From assembly GCF_000745455.1 (NCBI RefSeq), contig NZ_JQJI01000023.1, positions 1 through 38,606 of the forward strand: a stretch of DNA of 38,606 nt, written 5' to 3'. Positions 1 through 8,274 of this stretch are shown here, piece by piece. Origin of the DNA: Mesoaciditoga lauensis cd-1655R = DSM 25116 (lineage in GTDB: Bacteria > Thermotogota > Thermotogae > Mesoaciditogales > Mesoaciditogaceae). The translations under genes were made by a program, and so were the position numbers. The notes beneath the pieces are model-generated. The model searched no databases. It had not been told where the DNA came from and saw nothing but the letters and a program-made list of their open reading frames with translations. Numbering within the stretch: the first letter of the stretch is position 1; each line of letters starts with the position of its first letter.

Positions 1-104
1 AAATGACATATTTTTATTTGATTTTTAACTTAAATGAAATACAAAGTGCGGTATTGGCCCTTTCATTTGGAGATGCGGAACATCATATTCTCCTATCAAA
101 TGCC

Positions 105-148
105 TTCCAATAAGAAAGGTACCCTTAAGGGTACCTTTCTTATTGGAA
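105..148. terminator. 44-bp perfect palindrome, probable bidirectional terminator after pulA
   Basis: Positions 105-126 are the exact reverse complement of 127-148, with a GC-rich centre (GGTACCCTTAAGGGTACC) and A/T-rich outer arms. It lies 22 bases beyond the pullulanase stop codon. Transcribed from either strand it gives a stable hairpin with a U-rich 3' arm, as expected of a terminator shared by converging transcripts. The gene to its left is outside the window. The remainder of 1-169 shows no gene that I can recognise. Confidence 0.75.
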
Positions 149-169
149 ATTTTGAAGCGAAACACTTCT

Positions 170-2776
170 TTATTGTTGATATAACACGTAAACAGAAGTT
201 GGAAATACTTTGATTTTTCCCGAGAGCACTTTCAGGGTATCAATTCCCGCTTTTTCAGCGTTAACCACCATCTTCCATTTCCCTTGTGGAAGGGTGAACT
301 CAGACGGTGTTGATTCGCCGTTGTATATCACAAGAATGTTTTTCCAGCTGTCACCATTGGCATTTCCTTTTATTTCATAAGCAACAAGGGCCAAAGGCAT
401 TCTCAGATATTTAGTCACTTGTTTAAACTGTTTTGGGAAGAAAGTGATATGTTCCTTTATCATCTTTGGATCGTTCATTCTAAAAGCCGGGTGGCTTATT
501 CTGAGTTTTATCAATCCAGCGTAGTATTCATCGACATCTTTGAAAGCCTTCAAACGTGACCAATCAAAGCCGTTGACGCTGTCACCGGCATTGTAACTGT
601 TTCCATTGCCTCCCTTAGTTCTGGCAAATTCCACTCCTCCGGCCAAGAAAGGCACTCCTTGAGATGTTAGTATTATGGCGTTGGCAAATTTTTGCGCTGC
701 TTTTTTCTGTTCAAGCGTCCAACTTGGTTCAGCCGCGTTTATTCTATCCCAAAGGGTGTAATTATCATGGGAGGTAACGTAATTTACAGTTTCGTCTGGG
801 TTTTGTGTGAAACCAGATATAAGCGTGCTGTAGTTTATTTCACCTACCACTCCTCTTTCAATTACCGTGTTCTTTTTCATTCCCTCCATGAATCCTTTTG
901 CTTTTGGATCAAAAACACTTCCTATTATGCCGTCTCTTAAATTATCGTTAAACACGGCTATATGCATTCCTTTTTGATCCCCTTTGCCAAAAAGAGGAGT
1001 TACTCCCCATCCACCCCAGGGTTCACCATACAGGATCACATGGGGATCGATTTTTCTCAATTGAGTGGCTATCTCTTTAACGGTTTGAGGATCATACAAC
1101 CCAAGCAAATCAAATCTAAATCCGTTGATATGGTACTCTTTTAACCAATATTTTAGAGAATCCAGGATGAATTTGCGCGCCATATAATTCTCCGTTGCAA
1201 TGGTATTTCCAACACCTGATTGATTGAGATATGCACCTTTCCTATCTATACGGTAGTAATAATAAGGAACGCTCTGATCAAATGCGGAATATTTTCCCAC
1301 GCCAGACGTGTGATTGTAAACTACATCCATTATCACACCTATGCCGGCATTATGAAGAGCCATAACCATTTCTTTAACTTGTTTTATCGTGGCAACAGGA
1401 CTTGAAGGCAAAGTTGAATACTGGGCTTCCGGAACGTTGAAAAGATACGTTATGTATCCCCAATTGTACTGGTCAAAAGGTTCGTTCCAAAAGTCTTGAA
1501 TGGGCATGAGGTGAACGTCTGTTATTCCCAATGCTTTAAGATGATCTATACCTGTCGGAATCTTATCGTATGTGGTACCATGAACGGTTAGGCCCATGTA
1601 CTTACCGCGATATTCTTTCGGAACTCCGGAATTTGGCAAAGAAGTGAAATCTCTTACGCTCATTTCGTATATTACGGCGTCTGTTTGATTTGACAGGCCT
1701 TTGTAAGAATCTTCGACCCATTTTGCAGGATTCGTTTTGTTTAAATTGACTACCATAGATTTTCTGTTGTACATATCCGCAGCGTAACAATAAATATCTG
1801 GGGCCCTTCTGATTTTGCCATAGGAGTTAAACTGGTACAGGTAATAAATCCCATTTAAGTCTCCATTTACCTTAACACTCCAAACACCTGATTCGTTCCT
1901 TTTCATTGTGTAAGTGGCATAAGGAACAGTATCGGATGCTTTTTTGTACAATAAAACTTTCACGCTTTTAGACACGGGAGACCATACTTTGAAAGTGGTA
2001 GAATGTTCTGAATAAATCGGGCCAAGTTGGCCATTATAGTGAAAAATTGGATCGTTGAGTGCTTTATAAGCGTAAATAGTTGCATCTGAAAAGCCTTTTA
2101 TTTGTAAAATCATCTTTTTGGAAACATCCCATGCAGATAACGGTTTTGCGAGCGTGACTTCTACATAATTAGTCTTTGTTATATCGCCAGGAATGGCAGG
2201 TGCAACGTTTTTTATAGGCCACTCCACGCCACCAATTACCACTTTTACTTCGTCTTTCCAGTTTTTCGTCTCTATGGCATTGGTAAGAAAAGCATCAACT
2301 TTCGTTAAAGAGTTCAGAAAGCATCCCAATGCCCTTGGAGAGATATCTATTTTGCTTGGGTCGGTGTACCAATCATGTTGGCCTTGAACAACCCATATTT
2401 CTGCAACTCCAGAAGGTGGTATATCGGCGAACCTGTCTACTGAAACATCTTTCGCTTTCCAATCATCTAATCTCACAATAAATCCAAGTGAAGTGTATTT
2501 TTGGGGAAATTTTATTATTGCGTATTTACCGTAAGCGTCTTTCCCCGTAAATTGATAAGCTGCTCCCGGAATGCTCACGGGCTTATGAGGCCATATCCAT
2601 AAATTCCAACCGGCATAATTACCATCATAGCGATGGTAATGAACAATCAAGACGGTTTTGGCTCCAAAATCCGCAGCCGTTTTGCCACTTCCTATGGCTT
2701 TGAACTGTGAAGAAGCCAAAATTGGCGAAAGAAGTACGACGCTTAGAATAAACACCACAACCAAAAATTTCTTCAC
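170..2776 (-). CDS. pulA: secreted type I pullulanase
   Basis: This 868-aa exported enzyme should hydrolyse alpha-1,6 branch points of pullulan, starch and glycogen. Residues 1-24 form a signal peptide. Residues 40-140 look like a CBM41 starch-binding domain (Trp-rich, GWNLWIW) and residues 250-335 like a CBM48 domain. The GH13 catalytic barrel follows. It carries the type I pullulanase motif YNWGY (437-441), DVVYNHT (484-490), nucleophile Asp556 in GFRFD, acid/base Glu585 in YGEPWGG, and Asp671 in YVTSHDN. The length fits secreted Thermotoga-type pullulanases. It starts 6 bases after the stop of the upstream small membrane protein, so the two are probably co-transcribed from the extended -10 promoter near 3150. 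The family and catalytic residues are clear. Location in the periplasm or toga is inferred from the signal peptide. Confidence 0.96.
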   Translation of the reverse strand: MKKFLVVVFILSVVLLSPILASSQFKAIGSGKTAADFGAKTVLIVHYHRYDGNYAGWNLWIWPHKPVSIPGAAYQFTGKDAYGKYAIIKFPQKYTSLGFIVRLDDWKAKDVSVDRFADIPPSGVAEIWVVQGQHDWYTDPSKIDISPRALGCFLNSLTKVDAFLTNAIETKNWKDEVKVVIGGVEWPIKNVAPAIPGDITKTNYVEVTLAKPLSAWDVSKKMILQIKGFSDATIYAYKALNDPIFHYNGQLGPIYSEHSTTFKVWSPVSKSVKVLLYKKASDTVPYATYTMKRNESGVWSVKVNGDLNGIYYLYQFNSYGKIRRAPDIYCYAADMYNRKSMVVNLNKTNPAKWVEDSYKGLSNQTDAVIYEMSVRDFTSLPNSGVPKEYRGKYMGLTVHGTTYDKIPTGIDHLKALGITDVHLMPIQDFWNEPFDQYNWGYITYLFNVPEAQYSTLPSSPVATIKQVKEMVMALHNAGIGVIMDVVYNHTSGVGKYSAFDQSVPYYYYRIDRKGAYLNQSGVGNTIATENYMARKFILDSLKYWLKEYHINGFRFDLLGLYDPQTVKEIATQLRKIDPHVILYGEPWGGWGVTPLFGKGDQKGMHIAVFNDNLRDGIIGSVFDPKAKGFMEGMKKNTVIERGVVGEINYSTLISGFTQNPDETVNYVTSHDNYTLWDRINAAEPSWTLEQKKAAQKFANAIILTSQGVPFLAGGVEFARTKGGNGNSYNAGDSVNGFDWSRLKAFKDVDEYYAGLIKLRISHPAFRMNDPKMIKEHITFFPKQFKQVTKYLRMPLALVAYEIKGNANGDSWKNILVIYNGESTPSEFTLPQGKWKMVVNAEKAGIDTLKVLSGKIKVFPTSVYVLYQQ

Positions 2777-2782
2777 TTTTTC

Positions 2783-3124
2783 TCACCTCTCATTTTCCCA
2801 AAATTTGACCTTCACATTTTTTCTAAACAACATCTGCATTCCAATACCTATAAGGTAGGAAGCTATGAAAGCCATAAAAATTTGCGATTTAGAAGTTGAA
2901 GAAAAACTGAAGAGGTCAAACGCTCTTGTGAACATATAAGCTGAAAAGAGCAATCCGCCTATTCCAACGAAGTTTTTGCCAATCAGTTCCCTTACTCCTT
3001 CTACGGCAAAAAGCATCGCAAAGAGTATCTCCATGATAAAGCCGAAAGTCATGTTGACAAATCCAAAAAGAGACAGAAAAAGCAATATCCCTGCTAACAC
3101 AAGAAAAACAGAAAATGCCTTCAC
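2783..3124 (-). CDS. small integral membrane protein, function unknown
   Basis: This 113-aa protein is almost wholly hydrophobic. It has four likely membrane segments (about residues 4-22, 24-42, 52-68 and 80-100) and a basic C-terminal tail (RKNVKVKFWENER). It starts with GTG behind a GGGAG ribosome binding site and ends 6 bases before pulA, so it appears to be the first gene of a two-gene operon. I do not recognise the family. It resembles generic four-helix DUF-type membrane proteins and has no catalytic motif. A role in export or in anchoring pullulanase would be a guess from position only. Confidence 0.75.
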   Translation of the reverse strand: MKAFSVFLVLAGILLFLSLFGFVNMTFGFIMEILFAMLFAVEGVRELIGKNFVGIGGLLFSAYMFTRAFDLFSFSSTSKSQIFMAFIASYLIGIGMQMLFRKNVKVKFWENER

Positions 3125-3149
3125 TTTTCACACTCCCTTCTCACTTCAA

Positions 3150-3155
3150 ATTATA
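3150..3155 (-). promoter_or_regulatory. extended -10 promoter of the membrane protein-pulA operon
   Basis: On the minus strand the sequence reads TGATATAAT, a perfect -10 box with an extended TGn motif, about 26 bases before the GTG start. No good -35 box is present at 17 bases, which is typical of extended -10 promoters. Confidence 0.55.
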
Positions 3156-3179
3156 TCATTTATGTTTTGAACTTATTGT

Positions 3180-3206
3180 CTCATCCTGTGCACGAAGATT
3201 ACGAGA
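3180..3206 (+). repeat. solo terminal fragment of the dispersed intergenic repeat
   Basis: CTCATCCTGTGCACGAAGAT and the bases that follow match the outer left end of the large repeat (copy B starts CTCATGCTGTGCGTGAACAT, copy D CTCATCCCGCGCAAGCATTA). Nothing else of the element remains. It sits between the divergent pulA-operon and csp promoters. Confidence 0.5.
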
Positions 3207-3237
3207 TGAAAAAATGTTCAAAAAATAAAAAAACAAC

Positions 3238-3266
3238 TTGACTTTATCTTTAATAAGTGATATGAT
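3238..3266 (+). promoter_or_regulatory. strong sigma70-type promoter of csp
   Basis: TTGACT (3238-3243) and TATGAT (3261-3266) are separated by exactly 17 bases. Transcription should begin near 3273, giving a leader of about 40 bases. That leader opens with a small hairpin, TGACC-AAAAA-GGTCA (3274-3288), ahead of the AAGGAGG ribosome binding site. Confidence 0.75.
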
Positions 3267-3313
3267 GGATTTGTGACCAAAAAGGTCATAGGAATTTTAA
3301 GGAGGCAATTTGC

Positions 3314-3514
3314 ATGAAAGGTACTGTTAAGTGGTTTGACCCAAAGAAAGGCTATGGATTCATCACGATGGAAGACGGGAACGATATATTCGTTCACTAC
3401 TCTGCGATAACGATGGATGGCTTCAAGACTCTCGAAGAGAATCAGAAAGTCGAATTCGATATCACGGAAGGCCCAAAAGGGAAACAAGCTTCCAACGTGA
3501 GAGCAGCAGACTGA
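3314..3514 (+). CDS. csp: cold-shock domain protein
   Basis: This is a 66-aa single-domain RNA/ssDNA-binding chaperone of the CspA/CspB family. RNP1 (KGYGFI, residues 12-17) and RNP2 (DIFVHYS, 24-30) are intact, as is the N-terminal GTVKWF strand. The length is the family norm. An AAGGAGG ribosome binding site precedes the ATG, a strong promoter lies about 50 bases upstream, and a hairpin terminator follows, so it is monocistronic. The short hairpin at the start of the mRNA may affect stability or cold induction, but this is inference. Symbol given at family level. Confidence 0.97.
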   Translation: MKGTVKWFDPKKGYGFITMEDGNDIFVHYSAITMDGFKTLEENQKVEFDITEGPKGKQASNVRAAD

Positions 3515-3538
3515 TCTCATATCGTCAAACTGAAAATG

Positions 3539-3562
3539 AAAGCCCGGCTTAAGCCGGGCTTT
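3539..3562 (+). terminator. rho-independent terminator of csp
   Basis: AAAGCCCGGCTT/AAGCCGGGCTTT forms a perfect 24-base palindrome 25 bases past the csp stop and is followed by an A/T-rich tract containing TTTTGTTTTT. Confidence 0.85.
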
Positions 3563-3583
3563 AAATATTCATTTTGTTTTTAA

Positions 3584-3924
3584 CTCATGTTGTGCGCGAA
3601 CATTACAAAAATTCTCTATAAGAACATGTAAGCAACGCATTGGAATACAATCCTTTTTGATTTAAAACCCGCTTTCCAAGCGGTCAAAGCTATTTTTTTG
3701 AAGTCCTGTCAGAACGCATTCGCTCTTCTTTCCGCCTTCCAATTCAAAATATGAGGCACGCTCAGACGCTCGTCCATGAGCGCTTTGCTTTCTCGGCACG
3801 TCCTGTGCCTCTCAACCTCATATTTTGAACTTCCGGCTGGAGAGCTCATATGTTCTGACAAGTACTTCGAGGGTGAAATTTAATCCTTTTTTGAAATACT
3901 TTGTAATATTGACGCACAGGATGG
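3584..3924 (+). repeat. dispersed structured intergenic repeat, copy A
   Basis: This is the most complete copy of a family found at least four times in the window. The left end CTCATGTTGTGCGCGAACAT is mirrored at the right end (reverse complement CATCCTGTGCGTCAATATTA). Inside are a second inverted pair (GAAGTCCTGTCAGAAC against GTTCTGACAAGTACTTC) and a third (TTCAAAATATGAGG against CCTCATATTTTGAA). The third pair encloses a core with two small hairpins, CGCTC/GAGCG and GGCAC/GTGCC. The eight bases GTTTTTAA occur at 3576-3583 and again at 3925-3932, directly flanking the element and resembling a target-site duplication. It fills the gap between the converging csp and cstA genes and has no convincing reading frame. 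Confidence 0.85.
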
Positions 3925-3962
3925 GTTTTTAAATGTTTCATCAATTGATAAGCAAAATGGGT

Positions 3963-3996
3963 AAAAAAAAGGAAGGGAATTTTCCCTTCCTTTTTT
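3963..3996. terminator. bidirectional terminator after cstA
   Basis: GGAAGGGAA-TT-TTCCCTTCC (3971-3990) is preceded by eight A and followed by six T, so it works as an intrinsic terminator on either strand. It lies 24 bases beyond the cstA stop. Confidence 0.85.
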
Positions 3997-4019
3997 ATTT
4001 TAATTGACTTTGAACTTCC

Positions 4020-5753
4020 TCATTCGAATTCTTCTACTTCTTGCAAGCCTTTCTTGTGTTGAGAATGAGTCTTCATTATCGCGGCAAAGGCTTCGACTAT
4101 TAACCAAAGCATCGTTATGAACACGATTATAGCTATGGTGAGAAGCAGTACGTTGTGTGTAGCGTTGAAATGCTTGATGTTCATTACCATAGCCCATCCC
4201 GTCATGATTACCATGAATACCATTGGAATGCCAGCTATCAGGTAAGAAGAATGTTTCTTTAACAGATAGACTGTTGCAACTAAGAGCGCCAAGCCTGCGA
4301 GCAGCTGATTAACCGTTCCAAACAACGGCCAAAGTATCAAAGCACCTTTTCCGTTTGGAGCAGCCATTGCCAAAGCAAAAGCGCTTAAAATGGCTATAAG
4401 GGTTGCTGGATGTTTTTTCGTCATCCATTTCATGTGAAGGTCTTTCCCTAACTCTTGAATAACATATCTCTGAGAACGTGCAGCTGTGTCAAGAGAAGTT
4501 CCAGCGAAACTCACTATGAAAACACCCATTATCGTTGTTATAAGGCCTTTTATGTATCCACTGTCTCCAAAAAGATAGGTGAGCATGTTCGTTGAACCAG
4601 TGATGAATCCGCCTATCTTGGCTCCAAGACCAGAAGCGGCTGCCCAACTTGAATAATGCTGATTCCAAAGTGCCAACCCTCCAGCTTTCGTAGCAGCCGT
4701 GGTTCCAATACCAGCAGAAACTGCCAATATAACGAGTGCGGCCAATATACCTTCGGAAACCATTCCACCGTAGCCGATGAGTTTTGCATCACTTTCTTTA
4801 TCGACTTGCTTGGAAGAGGTACCAGATGAAACGAGAGAATGAAATCCGGAGATAGCACCACAAGAAATTGTAACGAATATGAAGGGCCAGAATGATGGAG
4901 CACCCTTTGGATGAAGATTAAAAGATGGTGCCACAAATGCGAGATGCTGTGGAGATCTTATGAGTGCTGCCACAGCACCCAGGAAGATCAAGCCAATCGC
5001 AACAAGCAGCTCATGAGCGTTGATGTAATCCCTTGGCTGCAGCAACGTTTCAACTGGAAGTACCGATGCTATGTAAGAGTAGATAAGCATTATGACAAGC
5101 CAGCTAACTACGGCATTCCCCGGCAACTTTATCGGTATGAAAACACCTATAGCAATGGTGGCATACATGGCTACCAAAGCCAACCATGACCACAGATCAA
5201 GACTTTTCTTTCTCTTGAAAACCATATGAGAAAGTAAAAGGGCTATCGGTATTTCCATCCAGACTGGGAAAACGGAAGAAGGATACATGTTGAAAAGAAT
5301 ACCCATTATCAAAGCAAAAACGGCTATAACAATCCATAGTTCAAGAAATATAACTATGAAGAAAAGGTATCTCGCTCTTGGACCTATAATCTTAGCGGTA
5401 ACTTCTCCCAAACTTTTTCCTTTGTTTCTCATAGAGATAACTAAGGCTGAAAAGTCATGGACTGCGCCGGCAAAGATGGTCCCTAAAGTTACCCATAACA
5501 AAGCGGGCACCCATCCCCATATTATTCCAATGGCAGGCCCTACTATTGGCCCCAGACCGGCAATAGAAGTGTAGTGGTGTCCCCAAACAACCCATTTGTT
5601 TGTGGGAACGTAGTCAACTCCATCTTTCAACTCGTGAGCAGGGGTTACTCTTTTATCGTCGAGCTTGAAAACTTTTTTTGCGATGTATCCCCCGTATAGT
5701 TTGTACATCACAAAAAACCAAATAAGAGCTATTAAAAAGATAACAAAACCCAC
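4020..5753 (-). CDS. cstA: carbon-starvation (CstA/BtsT) family transporter, probable pyruvate or peptide uptake
   Basis: This 577-aa inner-membrane protein has many hydrophobic segments and the CstA N-terminal hallmark NKWVVWGHHYTSIAGLGPIVGPAIG, followed by the conserved FAGAVHDF. Characterised members carry pyruvate with protons (BtsT, CstA of E. coli) or are linked to peptide use. The GTG start has a good AAGGAGG box. It lies just downstream of, and on the same strand as, a LytTR regulator and LytS kinase, the same pairing as BtsS/BtsR with BtsT, which favours pyruvate as substrate. A candidate -10 (TATACT at 5798-5803) has no good -35, which fits activator dependence. Family is certain; substrate is inferred. 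Confidence 0.93.
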   Translation of the reverse strand: MGFVIFLIALIWFFVMYKLYGGYIAKKVFKLDDKRVTPAHELKDGVDYVPTNKWVVWGHHYTSIAGLGPIVGPAIGIIWGWVPALLWVTLGTIFAGAVHDFSALVISMRNKGKSLGEVTAKIIGPRARYLFFIVIFLELWIVIAVFALIMGILFNMYPSSVFPVWMEIPIALLLSHMVFKRKKSLDLWSWLALVAMYATIAIGVFIPIKLPGNAVVSWLVIMLIYSYIASVLPVETLLQPRDYINAHELLVAIGLIFLGAVAALIRSPQHLAFVAPSFNLHPKGAPSFWPFIFVTISCGAISGFHSLVSSGTSSKQVDKESDAKLIGYGGMVSEGILAALVILAVSAGIGTTAATKAGGLALWNQHYSSWAAASGLGAKIGGFITGSTNMLTYLFGDSGYIKGLITTIMGVFIVSFAGTSLDTAARSQRYVIQELGKDLHMKWMTKKHPATLIAILSAFALAMAAPNGKGALILWPLFGTVNQLLAGLALLVATVYLLKKHSSYLIAGIPMVFMVIMTGWAMVMNIKHFNATHNVLLLTIAIIVFITMLWLIVEAFAAIMKTHSQHKKGLQEVEEFE

Positions 5754-5784
5754 TTTAGTCCCTCCTTCTCCAAAAAAATTAGGT

Positions 5785-5803
5785 TTAACTTTGGTTAAGT
5801 ATA
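5785..5803 (-). promoter_or_regulatory. candidate cstA promoter -10 with adjoining TTAAC-GTTAA palindrome
   Basis: On the minus strand TATACT (5803-5798) is followed by TTAACCAAAGTTAA, whose TTAAC and GTTAA arms are complementary (5785-5798). The palindrome would overlap the transcription start, a typical repressor position. No consensus -35 is visible. Confidence 0.35.
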
Positions 5804-5854
5804 ATTCCTATTTTTTCCAAAAGAGGAGAAGAAGGAATAAGAGGGGGATTTCGA

Positions 5855-5886
5855 GGAATGAAATGCAATTTTTATGGAGTCAAAGG
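5855..5886 (-). promoter_or_regulatory. candidate LytTR-type direct repeats upstream of cstA
   Basis: On the minus strand CCTTTGACTCC (5886-5876) and CATTTCATTCC (5865-5855) match at 8 of 11 positions and are 21 bases apart, two helical turns. Direct repeats with this phasing are the usual target of LytTR regulators. The second repeat includes GCATTTCAT, close to the site reported for E. coli YpdB. The upstream repeat overlaps the 3' end of the regulator gene itself. Inference from pattern only. Confidence 0.35.
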
Positions 5887-6578
5887 TCAAATAATTCCTT
5901 GACAGATTTCAAAAGATGCTTACTTATTGGAATGTGATCTTCACACTCCATTATCATTTCCCAATTACCAAAGCGTTTTTCCATTTTGAGTACTTTTTTT
6001 ACGTTCACGATATATGATTTGTGTATTCTCATGAAATTGTCTGGAAGCTTTTCCTGAAGGGAAGTCAACGTCATTCTTTTAAGCGTGTGTTCGGCATCTA
6101 AAGTATGCATTTTTGCATCTTTGCCAATTCCTTCTATGAAACAGATATCCTCAACGTCTATAAAATCTATCGCTTTTTCGCTTTTAACAGGAATCTTTTC
6201 CAATGTTGAAAAGATCAATGGAAAATTCTTTTCTATCTTTTGTACGGTCATTTCAAATCTGGAAGGTGATATGGGCTTCGTCAAATAGTCGATAGCATTC
6301 ACTTTAAACGCTTCCAATGCGTATTCATCGTATGCACTTACGAAAACGATCATGCATTTGAATTTTTTCAAAGTTTTTGCAAGTTCCAATCCATTCATAC
6401 CTGACAATTGAATGTCGAGAAAGATAACATGAGGTTTGAACTTCCTGATTTTTCCTATTGCATCTTCCGCAGAGCTTGATTCCGCAATTACCTCCAAACA
6501 TCCGTAATTGCTTATCAATTCTTTCACACTTTCTCTTGAATACTTTTCGTCATCAACTACCATGGTTTTTATTTTCAT
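5880..6578 (-). CDS. btsR: LytTR-family response regulator
   Basis: This 232-aa regulator has an N-terminal receiver domain (about 1-120) with acidic pocket Asp9/Asp10, phosphoacceptor Asp55 in VIFLDIQLSG, and the switch lysine in the YLTKP motif. A LytTR DNA-binding domain follows (about 135-232) with FIEGIGKDAKMHT and RIHKSYIVNVKKV. Its start overlaps the end of the sensor kinase by 26 bases, so the two are translationally coupled. The domain architecture and the adjacent CstA-type transporter are those of BtsR/YpdB/LytR. The likely target is the cstA promoter about 80 bases downstream. The symbol is by analogy. Confidence 0.92.
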   Translation of the reverse strand: MKIKTMVVDDEKYSRESVKELISNYGCLEVIAESSSAEDAIGKIRKFKPHVIFLDIQLSGMNGLELAKTLKKFKCMIVFVSAYDEYALEAFKVNAIDYLTKPISPSRFEMTVQKIEKNFPLIFSTLEKIPVKSEKAIDFIDVEDICFIEGIGKDAKMHTLDAEHTLKRMTLTSLQEKLPDNFMRIHKSYIVNVKKVLKMEKRFGNWEMIMECEDHIPISKHLLKSVKELFDL

Positions 6579-8241
6579 CTATATTCATCACCTCAAAATC
6601 TTTGTTGTATGGAATGTATATTTGTGTTTCACATCCCTTGTTTAGAGTGGAAACTATAGAGATCTTTGCATCACTCCCAAAAAGATTGTAAAGCCTCTTT
6701 TTAAGAAGTTCTATCCCCAAGCCTTGTGATTTTTTGGAAGGGTTAAAACCCTTCCCGTTGTCTTTAACCATAAGGAGGATTTTATCATTCTTTTTGCCAC
6801 CTTTGACTGATATCTTCAACTTCTTAGAAGGGATTTTAGCATGTTTGATGGAGTTCTCTATTATAGGTTGAAGAATAAAAGAGGGTATTTTCACGTTTTC
6901 ATCTATTTCGTTTGAGATCTCATATTCAAACTCATCGTCATAACGATATTTCATGAATTTCAAATAATGATTTACAAACTCCATTTCTCTTTTCACATCT
7001 ATCATCGTATTTTCCTCTTTAACGGTGTATCTTAACAATTCGGAAAGTTCAAATATCATTTCTCGAGCCTTAAAAGGATCACTTTTCACGAGATATGAAA
7101 TGGCGTTCAAAGCGTTGAAAAGAAAATGAGGCTTGAATTTGGATAAAACGGAACGATATTTGATTTCATACATCATTTGTGAATCTTTCAAAGCTCTTGA
7201 AAGGCTCACCTCCATGGATATGATTTGGGAGAGCCCCCGAGCCAATTCAACATCTGATTTGCTGATGGCGTATTCTCGTGTTCTATAAAATTTTATGGCT
7301 CCGATGATGCTACCATCTACCAATTTGATCGGAGCTATAACTGCCGACTTTAAAGGGCATTCCTCCTTTGAACAACCAATAAGGTCTTTTTTTCTTATTA
7401 CTCTTCCTTTTCCTCTTACCAACACATCTCTGGTAGCTTTTGTCAAGATAGGCGCATTTGGTAAATGATGATCTTCTCCTGCTCCCACGTGAGCCAACAC
7501 TACCTTTTTATCCGTTATGGCAACCGCATCGAAATCGGTGTGGTTTTTTATCTCTTTTGCTAACTTCTCGGCATTTTTTGCAAGTCCCCGATCTACTATA
7601 TCGATCGTGTTTTCAACTATTTTGAAAATAGCGGACGTAGTTGTCGCCGTTATGTTTTCAAAATCTTTTTCGGTTTCCGAGAATATAGCCACCAACACCG
7701 CGACCGAAAATGTGTTTGTGGCCACCATGGTGAACATAACCGTCTCAGTTATATCGACTGCCAACATGTGAGGTCGAACCATAAAAAAGACATATGCCAG
7801 ATGAACCATTTCAATTATGATGACATAAACAGTTGCAAATTGAACGTTAAAAATTCTTCTTCCATAAACATGAGAAAGCACTCCAGTAACAATACCAGCT
7901 GTCATGGTTCCTAAAAAACATGGAAAAGCGGTAATACCACCTAAAAACAATCTGTGAGTTGCTGCTATGCCAGCGCCTATCAGCCCGGCCGGCATTCCAC
8001 CTATTAAAGATGCAACTATGACACCAGTATCCCTGTAATTGATGATTGCACCCTTGTAATTTATTCCCAGATACGTTCCAAGAACCCCAAGTGCACCACC
8101 AAGTAATCCAATCCATATTGAGCGTTTCAATGAAGGATTGATTTTCAGTATCCTTTTCGTAATTTGAAATCGAAAAGTAAGGTACACAATCATAAGCATC
8201 AAAGATGCCCTTTCCATCAAGACAAAAAGGGGAGAATTCAT
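6553..8241 (-). CDS. btsS: LytS/BtsS-family membrane sensor histidine kinase
   Basis: This 562-aa kinase begins with a 5TM-5TMR_LYT membrane sensor (about residues 10-190, Gly-rich, with MPAGLIGAGIAATHRLFLGG). A GAF-like domain follows (about 205-345) containing a Cys cluster, CSKEECPLKS, where a metal or redox ligand is possible. Next come a His_kinase region with phosphoacceptor His372 in KFKPHFLFNALNA and an HATPase domain with DNGKGF. E. coli BtsS and Bacillus/Staphylococcus LytS with this architecture respond to external pyruvate. An ATG start with a GGAG box is present. The upstream neighbour is a 94-aa unknown and the downstream neighbours are the regulator and cstA. Sensing of pyruvate is inferred from family and context. 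Confidence 0.92.
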   Translation of the reverse strand: MNSPLFVLMERASLMLMIVYLTFRFQITKRILKINPSLKRSIWIGLLGGALGVLGTYLGINYKGAIINYRDTGVIVASLIGGMPAGLIGAGIAATHRLFLGGITAFPCFLGTMTAGIVTGVLSHVYGRRIFNVQFATVYVIIIEMVHLAYVFFMVRPHMLAVDITETVMFTMVATNTFSVAVLVAIFSETEKDFENITATTTSAIFKIVENTIDIVDRGLAKNAEKLAKEIKNHTDFDAVAITDKKVVLAHVGAGEDHHLPNAPILTKATRDVLVRGKGRVIRKKDLIGCSKEECPLKSAVIAPIKLVDGSIIGAIKFYRTREYAISKSDVELARGLSQIISMEVSLSRALKDSQMMYEIKYRSVLSKFKPHFLFNALNAISYLVKSDPFKAREMIFELSELLRYTVKEENTMIDVKREMEFVNHYLKFMKYRYDDEFEYEISNEIDENVKIPSFILQPIIENSIKHAKIPSKKLKISVKGGKKNDKILLMVKDNGKGFNPSKKSQGLGIELLKKRLYNLFGSDAKISIVSTLNKGCETQIYIPYNKDFEVMNIDENKNHGS

Positions 8242-8274
8242 TTTTCACACTCCGTTATTTCTTCGTTCACCATC

